Shown one piece after another: positions 25,001 to 32,381 of a stretch of DNA of 54,206 nucleotides. The first letter of the stretch is position 1; every line of letters begins with the position of its first letter. The stretch is from an uncultured Desulfovibrio sp. (GTDB lineage Bacteria; Desulfobacterota; Desulfovibrionia; Desulfovibrionales; Desulfovibrionaceae). The stretch spans positions 1 through 54,206 of the forward strand of contig UQJT01000014.1 in NCBI GenBank assembly GCA_900541395.1, in the 5' to 3' direction. Under the pieces are notes generated by a model. That model made no database searches and was not told the origin of the DNA. It worked only from the letters and a program-made list of their open reading frames with translations. A program made the translations under genes and the position numbers.

Positions 25001-27907
25001 GCTGATCCACTCGCGCCACAGCGTGCGCAGAATGGCGTCCAGGCAGTACCAGGCCTCGAAGGGCAGCCATGCCAGAGTCAGCGCATCGCGCAAAAGCTGG
25101 AGGCCCAGGGAGTGGAGCTGAGCACGCAGGTGGCGCAGAGAGGACACTCCGGGACTTTTGCCGGTCAGCCCCACGGCAAAGTCCGCCAGGGGCAGGCCGA
25201 AGATCAGGGCCAGGACGCCCAGAGTCCAGGCCAGGGGATGGGAAAAGACGAACCAGCCCATAATCAGCACGGCCAGCAGGGCGGGCGGGACCAGACTGCG
25301 ACGCAGGTTGTCGAGCAGCTTCCAGCGCGACAGAGCGGATAGGGGATTGCGTTCGCGGCCGCCGCCCCGTACGGGCGCCCGGGGCAGCAACCAGGGCAGC
25401 AGTTGCCAGTCGCCGCGTATCCAGCGTTGACGGCGTTTGACGTCGGCGCTGTAGCGGGCCGGGTAACCCTCGTAGAGTTGCACCTCGCTGAGCAGGCCCG
25501 ACCGGGCGAATCCGCTTTCGATAAGGTCGTGACTGAGAATGCGGTTGTCCGGAAAACGGGCGCCGGTGGAACGCTCGAAGGCGTCCACGTCGTAGATGCC
25601 CTTGCCGATGAAGGACCCCTGGCCGAACAGGTCCTGGTACACGTCGGACACGCTTCGGGTATAGGGGTCGATGCCCGCTTCGCAACAGAACAGTTTGGCA
25701 TAGGGCGACAGTTCGGCGCTGGCCAGTCCCACACCCACCAGGGGTTGAAGAATGCCGTAGCCCGAGACCACGCGTTGCCGGGCGGGATCGTACACCGGAT
25801 GGTTGAGGGGGTGGGCCATAGCCCCGATGAGTTCGCGCGCGGCGTCTCGGGGGAGCATGGTGTCCGTGTCCAGGGTGATGACGTAGCGCACGGGCGGCCG
25901 GGCCATACCCTCGGGATCGGTCGCCGCCCCGCCCGCCAGCAGCAGAAAGCGGTTGCGGTCCTTGCCGCGCAACAGGCCGTTGAACTCGGCCAGTTTGCCG
26001 CGCTTGCGCTCGTATCCCATCCACACCCCTTCGCTTTCGTTCCACAGGCGGGGGCGGTGACACAGGAAAAAGCGTTCGCCGCCCTCGCCCGGCCAGGTTT
26101 TGTTGAGGGCGTCGATACCCTGCCGGGCGCGGTCGAGCAGAGTTTGATCGAGGGCGGTCGTTTCCTCCGGAGCGTCCGGAAAGTCGGTGAGCAGGCCGAA
26201 TTGCAGGCCTTCATCCCGGTTGGCGAGATACAAGACTTCCAGCTTTTCCAGCAGTTCGTCCACCTGGGACACGGACCCGATCATGGTGGGCACGACCACC
26301 ACGGTCCGGCAGGAAGGCGGTATGCCGCGGCTGAAGTCCAGACGGGGCAGAAAGGCGGGCGGGGCCAGTCGGGCGGCCAGCCGGTTGACGATTTGCAGGG
26401 CCGTCTGGCTCACGGCCAGGAGAAGGGCGAGACCGGCCGGAATAAATAGCCGGGTCGGGACGTCCGGCCGGTGCCCGCCGCCCGTCAGGGCGGCCGCGAA
26501 GGGCCAGGCCAGCAGCAGAGTAACGACGAGGGCCGACCCCAGATACAGGGGCAGAGGAGCGGCCTTGAGCGTCCGGCCCAGGGCAAAGGCCAGTCGGACG
26601 GGTACGGGGCGTTCGTTCATGCCCACGGCCGCCCGCAGACGGGGGCGGCCCTCGCCCAACAGGTAGAACCCCACGTGGCTTTCCAGCCGTCCGTCGTCCC
26701 GGCCTTCATACGGCGGAAGACCGCTCGCGCGGCGCGCGCTTCCGGTCGGGGAACCGCTCCGCGCCAGATCCAGAGCCGCCCGGGCCACATCCTGTTCGGG
26801 GAGCCGGGCGCGCCGGGCCGTTTTTTCCACGATATGCCGGTAATGATCGCGCGAGGCGAAGTCCATGGCCGGATATACCCCCGTCGGGTCCTCGCGCAGG
26901 ATGGATTCCACCAGGCTGAGCCCCTCCACAAACGCACGCCAGTCCACGGCCGACAGCAGGCGCAGGCTGGTCATATTGTTGCTGACGGACACCTGATCCG
27001 CCGCCTGCTGCTGGGTTTCAAGCTGGATCATGTCTTCAACGGACGTGCCTGTTTCGGCCAGTCTTTCCTCCACCCAGGCCAGGGGCAGGGCCAAAGAGGT
27101 GTTCTGACCCTGGAGTCGACGGGCGAACTCGGCCACAAAGGCGCTGGTGAGAGGCGGGTTGGAGGCCGCCATTTCAGCCACGGTGAGCACCACATTCTTA
27201 CGCTCGCGTTCGGCCACCTCGAGCATGCGGTCGGCCCATTCCACGGCCAGAGCGTGGTCGCGCCAGGCGGCCATGACACGGGCGGCCACCCTGCGCAGAT
27301 TTTCCAGCAGGGCCAGACGCAGCATAATGGGGATGGCCCACAGTTCACCCAGAGTGAGGGGCGCGACGGTCTGATAGGCGGCCACAAAGCGGCTGAGCAC
27401 CCGGCTGTCCAGGCGGCCGTCGCTGTGCGAAATGTTTTCGAGAGCGATGTCGTAGACGCGGGGCAGTCCCTCCGGGCGTTCGTCCCCGTCGTCGTCCGTC
27501 GAGGCGGCCAGTTGGGGGAGTTCGCGGCTATAGTGGGGGGGCAGGTGGCGGCGGGCGGTGCGGATTTGCTCCTCGACCAGATAATAATTGTCCAGCAACC
27601 ATTCTCCGGCCGGGGTGATGCGCCGGTCCACCCGGGACAGCGTGGTGACGGCGGTGAACATGGTGTAGCAGTCGGCCAGTACGGCCTCGTTGTCGGCCAG
27701 CCGGGCGAGCAGATGATTACGGCGGGTGCCGGGGATCAGGCGGTGGCGCTCGGCCAGTTCCTTACCGTGGCTCTCCATTCGCTCGGCGCTGAACAATTCC
27801 GAACACAGCACGGGTTCGGATTCCAGCCTGCGATGGGAGGCCCGCCATAGAAAAATGCCGGCTTTGAAACGCTGCCAGGCGGAAGCGAAGACAGGAACGA
27901 TGTTCAT
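19094..27907 (-). CDS. ndvB: Cyclic beta-glucan synthase, NdvB/ChvB type
   Basis: A 2937-residue inner-membrane enzyme that builds and cyclises beta-glucans exported to the periplasm. In order: an N-terminal cytoplasmic region with GEWLLDNYYLVEEQIR; membrane helices (about 450-505); a GT84 glycosyltransferase (about 530-830) with TLDTDT and RRQRWIRGDW; more membrane helices (about 870-1030); the segment NEDDNWLPPDNMQ near 1069; a glycoamylase-like domain (about 1390-1590, GISESCYNT, MSHHQGMSL); and a C-terminal GH94 phosphorylase-like region with GTGDWNDGMNR near 2614, which sets chain length in relatives. Rhizobial and Brucella members have about 2830 residues. The ribosome binding site is modest (GAGAG). 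It is monocistronic. The main role elsewhere is osmoadaptation and host interaction. Confidence 0.95.
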   Translation of the reverse strand: MNIVPVFASAWQRFKAGIFLWRASHRRLESEPVLCSELFSAERMESHGKELAERHRLIPGTRRNHLLARLADNEAVLADCYTMFTAVTTLSRVDRRITPAGEWLLDNYYLVEEQIRTARRHLPPHYSRELPQLAASTDDDGDERPEGLPRVYDIALENISHSDGRLDSRVLSRFVAAYQTVAPLTLGELWAIPIMLRLALLENLRRVAARVMAAWRDHALAVEWADRMLEVAERERKNVVLTVAEMAASNPPLTSAFVAEFARRLQGQNTSLALPLAWVEERLAETGTSVEDMIQLETQQQAADQVSVSNNMTSLRLLSAVDWRAFVEGLSLVESILREDPTGVYPAMDFASRDHYRHIVEKTARRARLPEQDVARAALDLARSGSPTGSARRASGLPPYEGRDDGRLESHVGFYLLGEGRPRLRAAVGMNERPVPVRLAFALGRTLKAAPLPLYLGSALVVTLLLAWPFAAALTGGGHRPDVPTRLFIPAGLALLLAVSQTALQIVNRLAARLAPPAFLPRLDFSRGIPPSCRTVVVVPTMIGSVSQVDELLEKLEVLYLANRDEGLQFGLLTDFPDAPEETTALDQTLLDRARQGIDALNKTWPGEGGERFFLCHRPRLWNESEGVWMGYERKRGKLAEFNGLLRGKDRNRFLLLAGGAATDPEGMARPPVRYVITLDTDTMLPRDAARELIGAMAHPLNHPVYDPARQRVVSGYGILQPLVGVGLASAELSPYAKLFCCEAGIDPYTRSVSDVYQDLFGQGSFIGKGIYDVDAFERSTGARFPDNRILSHDLIESGFARSGLLSEVQLYEGYPARYSADVKRRQRWIRGDWQLLPWLLPRAPVRGGGRERNPLSALSRWKLLDNLRRSLVPPALLAVLIMGWFVFSHPLAWTLGVLALIFGLPLADFAVGLTGKSPGVSSLRHLRAQLHSLGLQLLRDALTLAWLPFEAWYCLDAILRTLWREWISHRHLLQWNPSHEAERTAAGTLSGLYSLMWICPALAAVLAALLTRHGAALAVAAPFLLLWAAAPALAWRLSLPARRRVFVPNREQSRFLHGLARRTWAFFDHYVNEDDNWLPPDNMQEGPVAAVAHRTSPTNMGLALLAHLAAHDFGYLSTGRMLERLERMLNAIHNLERYNGHLYNWYDTRTLEPLHPHYVSTVDNGNLAGHLLTLRPGLLELADTPVWDARALAGLADTAEVLGTALKAEKLDCPAWRAFHKAIEDSREASFPSLDEAADCLQRLLMLAEGLQAACRPEPGGDAAFWQNALIDQCRDIHDDIHRVLLPTAVTLTDHSLGLPTWRRLTGLDPRALPESARVRASEVRDLAVERVALADRLARRAAELADMDFDLLYDPRRDLLSIGYNVDERRRDASYYDLLASEARLAYFVAIASGQLPQDSWFSLGRLLTGVDGDPVLLSWSGSMFEYLMPALVMPSYPGSLLECTCRGAVRRQIEYGRDNGMPWGISESCYNTLDANLYYQYRAFGVPGLGFKPGLGEDMVIAPYASVMALMFAPQAACRNLRQLAAQGASGRFGMYEAVDRTPVRLPRGKDAAVLPVFMSHHQGMSLLALDAVLRGNPMQRRFLADPGFQAVDLLLQERVPRATPEYLFNAGATPAGMVDATARAAENRLRVYTDPNRTPPAVQLLSNGQYHVMVSGAGSGYSRWRDLAVTRWREDPTRDNLGQFCYLRDTVSGEFWSTTYQPTCVRVDHFEAIFSDARAEFRVRHRDLDAHTEIVVSPEDDIELRRLHITNRSRLRRHVELTSYAEVVMAPPAADVQHPAFSNLFVQTGILRPLQALVCTRRPRDEHEEPAWLCHLLAVHGADITAISYETDRSRFIGRDRTLAEPAAMDAEALSDTAGAVLDPIVSIRARLILNPGQTVVADLVTGMSRSREECELQINKFRDRRLADRVFDLAWTHSQVLLHQFNASLRDAHRFQELASYILYADAGLRAKPSVLAANMRNQSGLWGQSISGDLPIVLLKINDAANIELAVQLVKAHAYWRRKGLSVDLVVWNEERVSYRQQLQDTILGLIPSGPEAHLIDRPGGIFVRPEQQLSREERILIQAVARVILSDSRGTLAEQLSRRRAEAPLPRAAAFRARRSGDRGLPALPEYAAPVDAPAPAGLILSNPYGGFSQDGREYVITLHEGDALPAPWVNVLANPGFGSIVSSSGGAYTWKENAHEFRLTPWADDPVTDASGEALYLRDEESGRYWSPTPLPRHGGGGYTIRHGFGYSVFEHRQDGLFTELTVYVAREAPVKFLALRVVNESGRPRRVSVTGYVEWVLGDVRERTAMHVVTESDPITGTLFARNAYSLDFPGRTAFFDVDGKDRTFTCDRREFIGRNRDLGAPAAMGRVHLSGRMGPGLDPCAAIQTVFDLDRGESRPVVFLLGAAQSTEEAARLVQRYRDSRAAAAALAEARDAWRAILGAVSVSTPDPAFNVLANGWLLYQVIACRFWARSGYYQSGGAIGFRDQLQDSMAMVHALPEVSRAHLVLCAGHQFPQGDVQHWWHPPLNRGVRTRCSDDYLWLPLAVCRYVEVTGDRTVLDERVPYIEGPAPAPDQESLYDLPIPSSLVETVYQHCVRAIEHGLRRGEHGLPLMGTGDWNDGMNRVGEQGRGESVWLGFFQYDLFRRFGDIARLYGDEGFAARCAAEADALRENLEVNGWDGEWYRRAYFDDGTPLGSAVNEECRIDSLCQSWSVLSGAAPDWRQRAAMDALDEHLVRRDLGIIQLLTPPFDHSSLQPGYIKGYLPGVRENGGQYTHAALWAVMAFAVLGDADRAWPLLNMINPVRHGDSAEGVDIYKVEPYVMAADVYAVPPHGGRGGWSWYTGAAGWMYRLMLESLLGLSVRGDRLRLTPLLPRDWPEFRLDYRRGSSLYRCLVARAVPGRSDGADGTADGPLLILDGQIQPGVDILLLDDGREHTVELYLPSA

Positions 27908-28474
27908 GCGGGGAATCTCTCGAGAGGGTGATGGGGACGCGCCGCAAGACCCGCCCCACGCGGGTTTGCTTATCTCCCATTAATTGTTAGAGGGGCAGAA
28001 GGGTCAATGATATGCCGAAACGAAGCGGGATGCCGAAGGAAATCGCGGCGCGCTTTCGTCGGCGGCGGTCGAAGGGGGGCTTATCTATGCTGTCGCCATT
28101 CGTAAGGCTCTTTCGTCGCCTGACGACTGCCGCAGACCCGTGTGGAACACGGCCTGTTTTTGTGCCGACATGAATTTTCAAAAAGGCTCAATCAAATACC
28201 GGAACAGAGCCTTTAAAAAAACAGAGAGTTCGGAGGAAGGATGTTTATAGATTAACTATTTGATATATAAAATATAATAGAAAAAATATCAGATGTCCCC
28301 TTTGTTCCGTCGCACGAATGCGGACCGTCATCCGGCCGTGGCGCTCGGCGGACGCGGTCGAGAGAGGGGCTGCTTCCGCAGGTCTTCTCCCGTCGACATT
28401 TCGGACTTCGGGGGGATGGCGGCGCTCATGGAAGCGCGCGTGAGGGGGCTGAATACCGATTTTCGTATACGGCG
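27908..28474. other. Intergenic region upstream of glucan synthase
   Basis: A 567-base gap with both flanking genes on the minus strand. It should contain the glucan synthase promoter near its left end, where a small ACCCGC/GCGGGT dyad (27949-27965) lies in the leader. A terminator-like dyad is at 28182-28214, and an AT-rich stretch spans about 28240-28290. No credible coding frame was found. Confidence 0.4.
28182..28214 (-). terminator. Terminator-like stem-loop, minus strand
   Basis: AAAGGCTC and GAGCCTTT pair across a 17-base loop; on the minus strand the stem is followed by TTTTTGAAAA. It lies about 260 bases past the LysR stop codon and may end that transcript. Confidence 0.45.
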
Positions 28475-29410
28475 TCAGCTCTTCCCAAGATAGCGATCGA
28501 GGTTGCGAAAGGCTTCCTGCAGGCGGACGCGCAACAGATTTATAATATCCTGTCGCGGGTAGAGGAAATTCCACAACAGCAGAATGCTGGCCGGGGGCAG
28601 GGTCCATGCGTTCGAATTCAGGACCACGGGATGGGGCGGCACGTAGGTTTTAATGTGATCCGGCGGAGTGGACTGGGAGAAGGCATGCAACATGGGTTCG
28701 GGCAGCACGGTCCAGCCCAGTCCTCGCCAGGCCAGATCCAGCGCGGCCATGAGGTCGTTGGTTTCCCAAGTGAGGGTGCTCATGACGTGGCGCAGGCCGC
28801 CTCGGGCGCTGTCGCCCACCACGATTTGGCGGTGCATCGCCAGATCGGAGGGGGAAATATCTGTTTTGCCCGCCAGTGGATGATCCCAAGGGGCCACGAT
28901 GACCTGGTTGACCGTGGCGATCCAGCTCCCCTCGCAGTGTTCGGGGCGTCTGTTTTCGCTTTTATAGACAAGCGCCAGTTGCGCGTCGCCTTCCTCCACG
29001 CGCTGCCAGGCTTCGGCATGGGGGCAAATGAGCAGACGAATTCGTAAAAAAGTATACTGCCGGGCCAGATCCGCCAGGATTTCGTTGAGCAGAAAAAACG
29101 GAACTCCGTCACCCATGGCGATGCTCAAGGTACCCGTTTCACCCTTATAGCGGGCGATGGCCTTGGCTTCAAACCGGTTGCAACGGCGCAGCACCTCCCG
29201 AGCTTCGCCCACCAGTTCGCGTCCCGCTTCGGTGAGCGCCGGAGGGCGCGCCGAGCGATCGAACAAATCCACGCCCAACTCGGCTTCCAAAGTGGCCACA
29301 TGCGTGCTGACCACGGATTGGGCCCGGCCCAACGAGCGGGCCGCCTCGGAAAATGACCCCTTTTCAGCGGCCGCTACAAAGGAATTGAGTTGTTCCAGCG
29401 TCCAGTCCAT
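28475..29410 (-). CDS. LysR-family transcriptional regulator
   Basis: A 311-residue regulator with an N-terminal winged helix-turn-helix (SFSEAARSLGRAQSVVSTHV, about residues 19-38, then LEAELGVDLFDR) and a two-lobed effector domain (about 90-300). The ligand cannot be told from sequence. AGGAAG precedes the start. It is divergent from the three-gene RND efflux operon with 214 bases between them, the classic layout in which a LysR protein controls the divergent operon and often itself. A matching dyad is present in that gap. Confidence 0.93.
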   Translation of the reverse strand: MDWTLEQLNSFVAAAEKGSFSEAARSLGRAQSVVSTHVATLEAELGVDLFDRSARPPALTEAGRELVGEAREVLRRCNRFEAKAIARYKGETGTLSIAMGDGVPFFLLNEILADLARQYTFLRIRLLICPHAEAWQRVEEGDAQLALVYKSENRRPEHCEGSWIATVNQVIVAPWDHPLAGKTDISPSDLAMHRQIVVGDSARGGLRHVMSTLTWETNDLMAALDLAWRGLGWTVLPEPMLHAFSQSTPPDHIKTYVPPHPVVLNSNAWTLPPASILLLWNFLYPRQDIINLLRVRLQEAFRNLDRYLGKS

Positions 29411-29458
29411 ACGCTTCCTGTCTGATTTTTATACGATTTGAGAGCGTCGCGCGCGGCC

Positions 29459-29483
29459 CTGATGAATTTTCATACACCATCAG
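29459..29483. promoter_or_regulatory. Candidate LysR operator between lysR and the efflux operon
   Basis: CTGATG-N13-CATCAG is an inverted repeat in the divergent intergenic region, with TGAATTTTCA, itself palindromic, inside it and a second overlapping half dyad (CATCA-N5-TGATG) to its right. LysR regulators commonly bind interrupted dyads of this size located between their gene and the target. Confidence 0.5.
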
Positions 29484-29624
29484 GTTTTTGATGGAGACTG
29501 ATTTGGCGCTAGCAGAAAATCATGAAAAAGTCGACGCGTATCGACCGGCAGGCCCTGTCGTTCCTTTTCCGGACAGGGAAGGCGGGGCGAAACCGGCCGG
29601 GGAAACATCTTAAGGAGTATATTA

Positions 29625-30998
29625 ATGTCACGTGCAGGAATAGTCGCCGCCTTGCTGACCGTCGTCCTGACGGCCGGGGGCTGTTCATTCGCGCCCGAAT
29701 ACGAGCGTCCCGTGATGGACCTGCCCCAGGCCTGGACCGACGCCGGGGAACACAACCTCGACGTTCAGTGGTGGCGCCGTTTTAACGACGATACCCTCAA
29801 CGCTCTGGTGGAAGAGGCCCTCGCCCATAACCTCGATCTTGAACAAGCTCTGGCCCGGGTGGACCAGGCCCGCGCCCAACTGGGCACGGCCCGTTCCGAC
29901 CTGGCTCCCGCGCCCGCCGCTTCCGCTTCGGCCGCGCACACTCTGAGCGGGTCGGATACCCGTGTCAATGAATACGGCGCTTCGCTGGGCGTCAGTTCGT
30001 GGGAATTGGATTTGTGGGGCAAATACCGCAACAAGGCCGCTTCGGCCCGCGCCGACCTGCTCTCCACCGAAGCGGCCCGCGACGCCGTGCGTCTTTCCGT
30101 GGCGGGCAATACGGCCAAAACCTATTTTCAACTGCGCTCCGCCGCGCTTCAGGAACAGACGGCGGAGCGGGTGCTGCACACCCGTGAGGAGGCGCACCGT
30201 ATCTACGTCAACCGCTATCAGCAGGGGCTCATCGACGAGCTTTCCTTGCTGCGCGACGAGGCGGAAGTGGAGACCGCGCGCAACACCCTGTATACCGCCC
30301 GCATCGCCCGAGATTCGGCGGCCAGCGCCCTGGCCGTGCTGGTGGGGCGTTCGCCCGCCGACATCATGGAAGGCAATATGAGCGCCGGCGATCTCGACGC
30401 GGCGCTGCCCACCGCTCCGGTGCTGCCCGCCGGGATGCCCTCGGACCTGCTGGAGCGGCGCCCCGACATCCGTCAGGCCGAGGAGTCTCTCAAGTCTGCG
30501 AATTTTAATATCGGCGTGGCCAAGGCCAGCTATTTCCCCTCGCTGTCCCTCACCGGGCTGCTGGGCCTGGTCAGTCCCGAACTCAATAACCTTTTTTCGT
30601 CCGACGGCCGGACCTGGCAGGGACAGGCGGGGTTGCGTCTGCCCCTGGACCCCTGGCGCACCAGGAATACCGTGGCCGGAGCCGAAGCCCTCAAGCGCGA
30701 GGCCGTGGCCGCTTATGAACAGACCGTGCAGAATGCCTTTAAGGATATGCGCGACGCGCTCACCGGGCAGGAGCAGTACGCCTTGGCCGTGAAGTCGCAG
30801 GAACGCCAGGTGGACGTGTTGTCCCAAGCCGTGGTCCACGCCCGTAACCGGTTCAACAACGGTTATTCCTCTTACTTGGACCTGCTGGACGCCGAACGTT
30901 CTCTGTTCAGCGCCGAGCTGAATTTCATCGCTACCCGGGCCCAGCAATTATCCAGCATTGTGGACGTTTGTCTGGCGATGGGGGGCGGCTGGGAGTAA
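29625..30998 (+). CDS. RND efflux outer-membrane lipoprotein (OprM/NodT family)
   Basis: A 457-residue TolC-like channel. The signal peptide ends in the lipobox LTAGGC, so the mature protein is lipidated at Cys20 and trimerises in the outer membrane. Two repeats of the outer-membrane efflux family follow (FNDDTLNALVEEALAHN start; YQQGLIDELSLLRDEAEVE and FNNGYSSYLDLLDAERSLF segments), as does ERRPDIRQAEESL. AAGGAG lies 9 bases before the start. It is the first gene of the operon; a weak stem with a T-run (31002-31040) lies in the 141-base gap before the adaptor gene. Confidence 0.93.
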   Translation: MSRAGIVAALLTVVLTAGGCSFAPEYERPVMDLPQAWTDAGEHNLDVQWWRRFNDDTLNALVEEALAHNLDLEQALARVDQARAQLGTARSDLAPAPAASASAAHTLSGSDTRVNEYGASLGVSSWELDLWGKYRNKAASARADLLSTEAARDAVRLSVAGNTAKTYFQLRSAALQEQTAERVLHTREEAHRIYVNRYQQGLIDELSLLRDEAEVETARNTLYTARIARDSAASALAVLVGRSPADIMEGNMSAGDLDAALPTAPVLPAGMPSDLLERRPDIRQAEESLKSANFNIGVAKASYFPSLSLTGLLGLVSPELNNLFSSDGRTWQGQAGLRLPLDPWRTRNTVAGAEALKREAVAAYEQTVQNAFKDMRDALTGQEQYALAVKSQERQVDVLSQAVVHARNRFNNGYSSYLDLLDAERSLFSAELNFIATRAQQLSSIVDVCLAMGGGWE

Positions 30999-31001
30999 AG
31001 T

Positions 31002-31040
31002 CGACAGGGTTTTGGGGGCTTGCGCGCTGTCGGATTTTTT
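31002..31040 (+). terminator. Weak stem-loop with T-run inside efflux operon
   Basis: CGACAG and CTGTCG pair across 19 bases and are followed by GATTTTTTTG. The stem is short, so read-through into the adaptor gene is expected. Confidence 0.35.
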
Positions 31041-31139
31041 TGTTCGCGCAAGGAACACGTTTCCCTTTTCCCTGTTGATGCGACATCGCGTTCCGGCTGC
31101 TTATGCCAGGAAAGTTAAAACGCTTTATAAGGAATCATC

Positions 31140-32381
31140 ATGACTCGACATATAGTTTCTTCGTTCGTCGCGGGAAGCCTGGCCTTGGCTCTGTGCGCCT
31201 GCGACCGGCAGGACGCCGCCCCGGAGGGGACGGCCATGCAGATGCCCGCTACCCGGGTGACCATAGCGGACATGACCCCCACCACCGTCACCCTGACCGG
31301 CGAAATGGCCGGGCGCACCGTGTCTTACCGTCAGGCCGAGGTCCGGCCCGAAGTCGGCGGTCTTATCCGTGAACGTTGCTTTCAGGAAGGCTCGGACGTG
31401 CAGGAGGGCGACGTGCTCTACCTCATCGAGCCCGACACCTACCAGGCCGCCCACGACAGCGCCAAGGCGGCTCTGGCCAAAGCCGAGGCCAACCTCAACG
31501 CCGCCCGCCTGAAAGATCAGCGCACCACACAACTGTTCAAGACCAATTCGGTCAGCCGCCAGGACTATGACGACGCCCACGCCGCCTATCTCCAGGCCCA
31601 GGCCGAAGTGGCCGCCTGCCAGGCTTCGCTGCGTTCGGCCGAAATCGATCTTGAGCGCACTCAGATCCGGGCTCCCATCAGCGGGCGCATCGGCAAATCC
31701 TCGGTGTCCGTGGGCGCGTTGGTCACGGTGAACCAGACCTCCGCTCTGGCCACCATCCACCAGACCATGCCCATGAATGTGGACCTTACTCAGTCCGTGG
31801 ATGAAATGCGCGGCCTGCGCAAGCAGTTGGGCATGGGGAACGGCGATGAGCTTCGGCCTGAATCGATCGAAACCGAGGTCAACCTGATTCTCAGCGACGG
31901 CAGCGCCTATCCCGAAGCCGGTACCCTGCGTTTCGCGGACGTGGGCGTGGATGAGGGCACCGGAACCGTTACCATCCGGGCCGAATTTCCCAACGCGTCC
32001 CGCGAACTTCTGCCCGGAATGTTTGTGCGGGCCGTGGTGGACATGGGCACCAAACGGGATGCGTTGCTCGTGCCGCAGCGGGCCGTGTTGCGCGACCAGC
32101 GGGGCACACCCTTCGTGTTCGTGGCCGTGCCCGGCGAGGGCGACTCCTTTAAGGCCGAACGGCGCTCCGTCACTCTGGGCGCGGCCTACGGCGACGCCTG
32201 GCTGGCTCTGGACGGGCTGCAGGCCGGGGATAAAGTTATTGTGGGCGGCGCGCACAGCGTGCGCAACGGCGGTCCGGTGACCGTGGTTACCGAAGCCCAG
32301 TTGGAGGCCGAGGCCGCGGCCCGCACCGGCCGCGCCACTCTGGCGGCCGAAGCCGAAGTATCGGCGGGAGGTCAGGCGTAA
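31140..32381 (+). CDS. RND efflux periplasmic adaptor (AcrA/MexA family)
   Basis: A 413-residue membrane fusion protein anchored by a lipid at the Cys of the lipobox ALCAC. A first beta strand set (VRPEVGGLIRERCFQEG) begins the lipoyl-like half; a coiled-coil hairpin (about 100-165, rich in Ala, Lys and Glu) follows; then the second lipoyl half (IRAPISGRIGKSSVSVG), a beta barrel and the membrane-proximal domain with LVPQRAVLRDQ. It links the inner-membrane pump to the outer-membrane channel. The stop overlaps the pump start by one base (TAATG). Confidence 0.95.
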   Translation: MTRHIVSSFVAGSLALALCACDRQDAAPEGTAMQMPATRVTIADMTPTTVTLTGEMAGRTVSYRQAEVRPEVGGLIRERCFQEGSDVQEGDVLYLIEPDTYQAAHDSAKAALAKAEANLNAARLKDQRTTQLFKTNSVSRQDYDDAHAAYLQAQAEVAACQASLRSAEIDLERTQIRAPISGRIGKSSVSVGALVTVNQTSALATIHQTMPMNVDLTQSVDEMRGLRKQLGMGNGDELRPESIETEVNLILSDGSAYPEAGTLRFADVGVDEGTGTVTIRAEFPNASRELLPGMFVRAVVDMGTKRDALLVPQRAVLRDQRGTPFVFVAVPGEGDSFKAERRSVTLGAAYGDAWLALDGLQAGDKVIVGGAHSVRNGGPVTVVTEAQLEAEAAARTGRATLAAEAEVSAGGQA

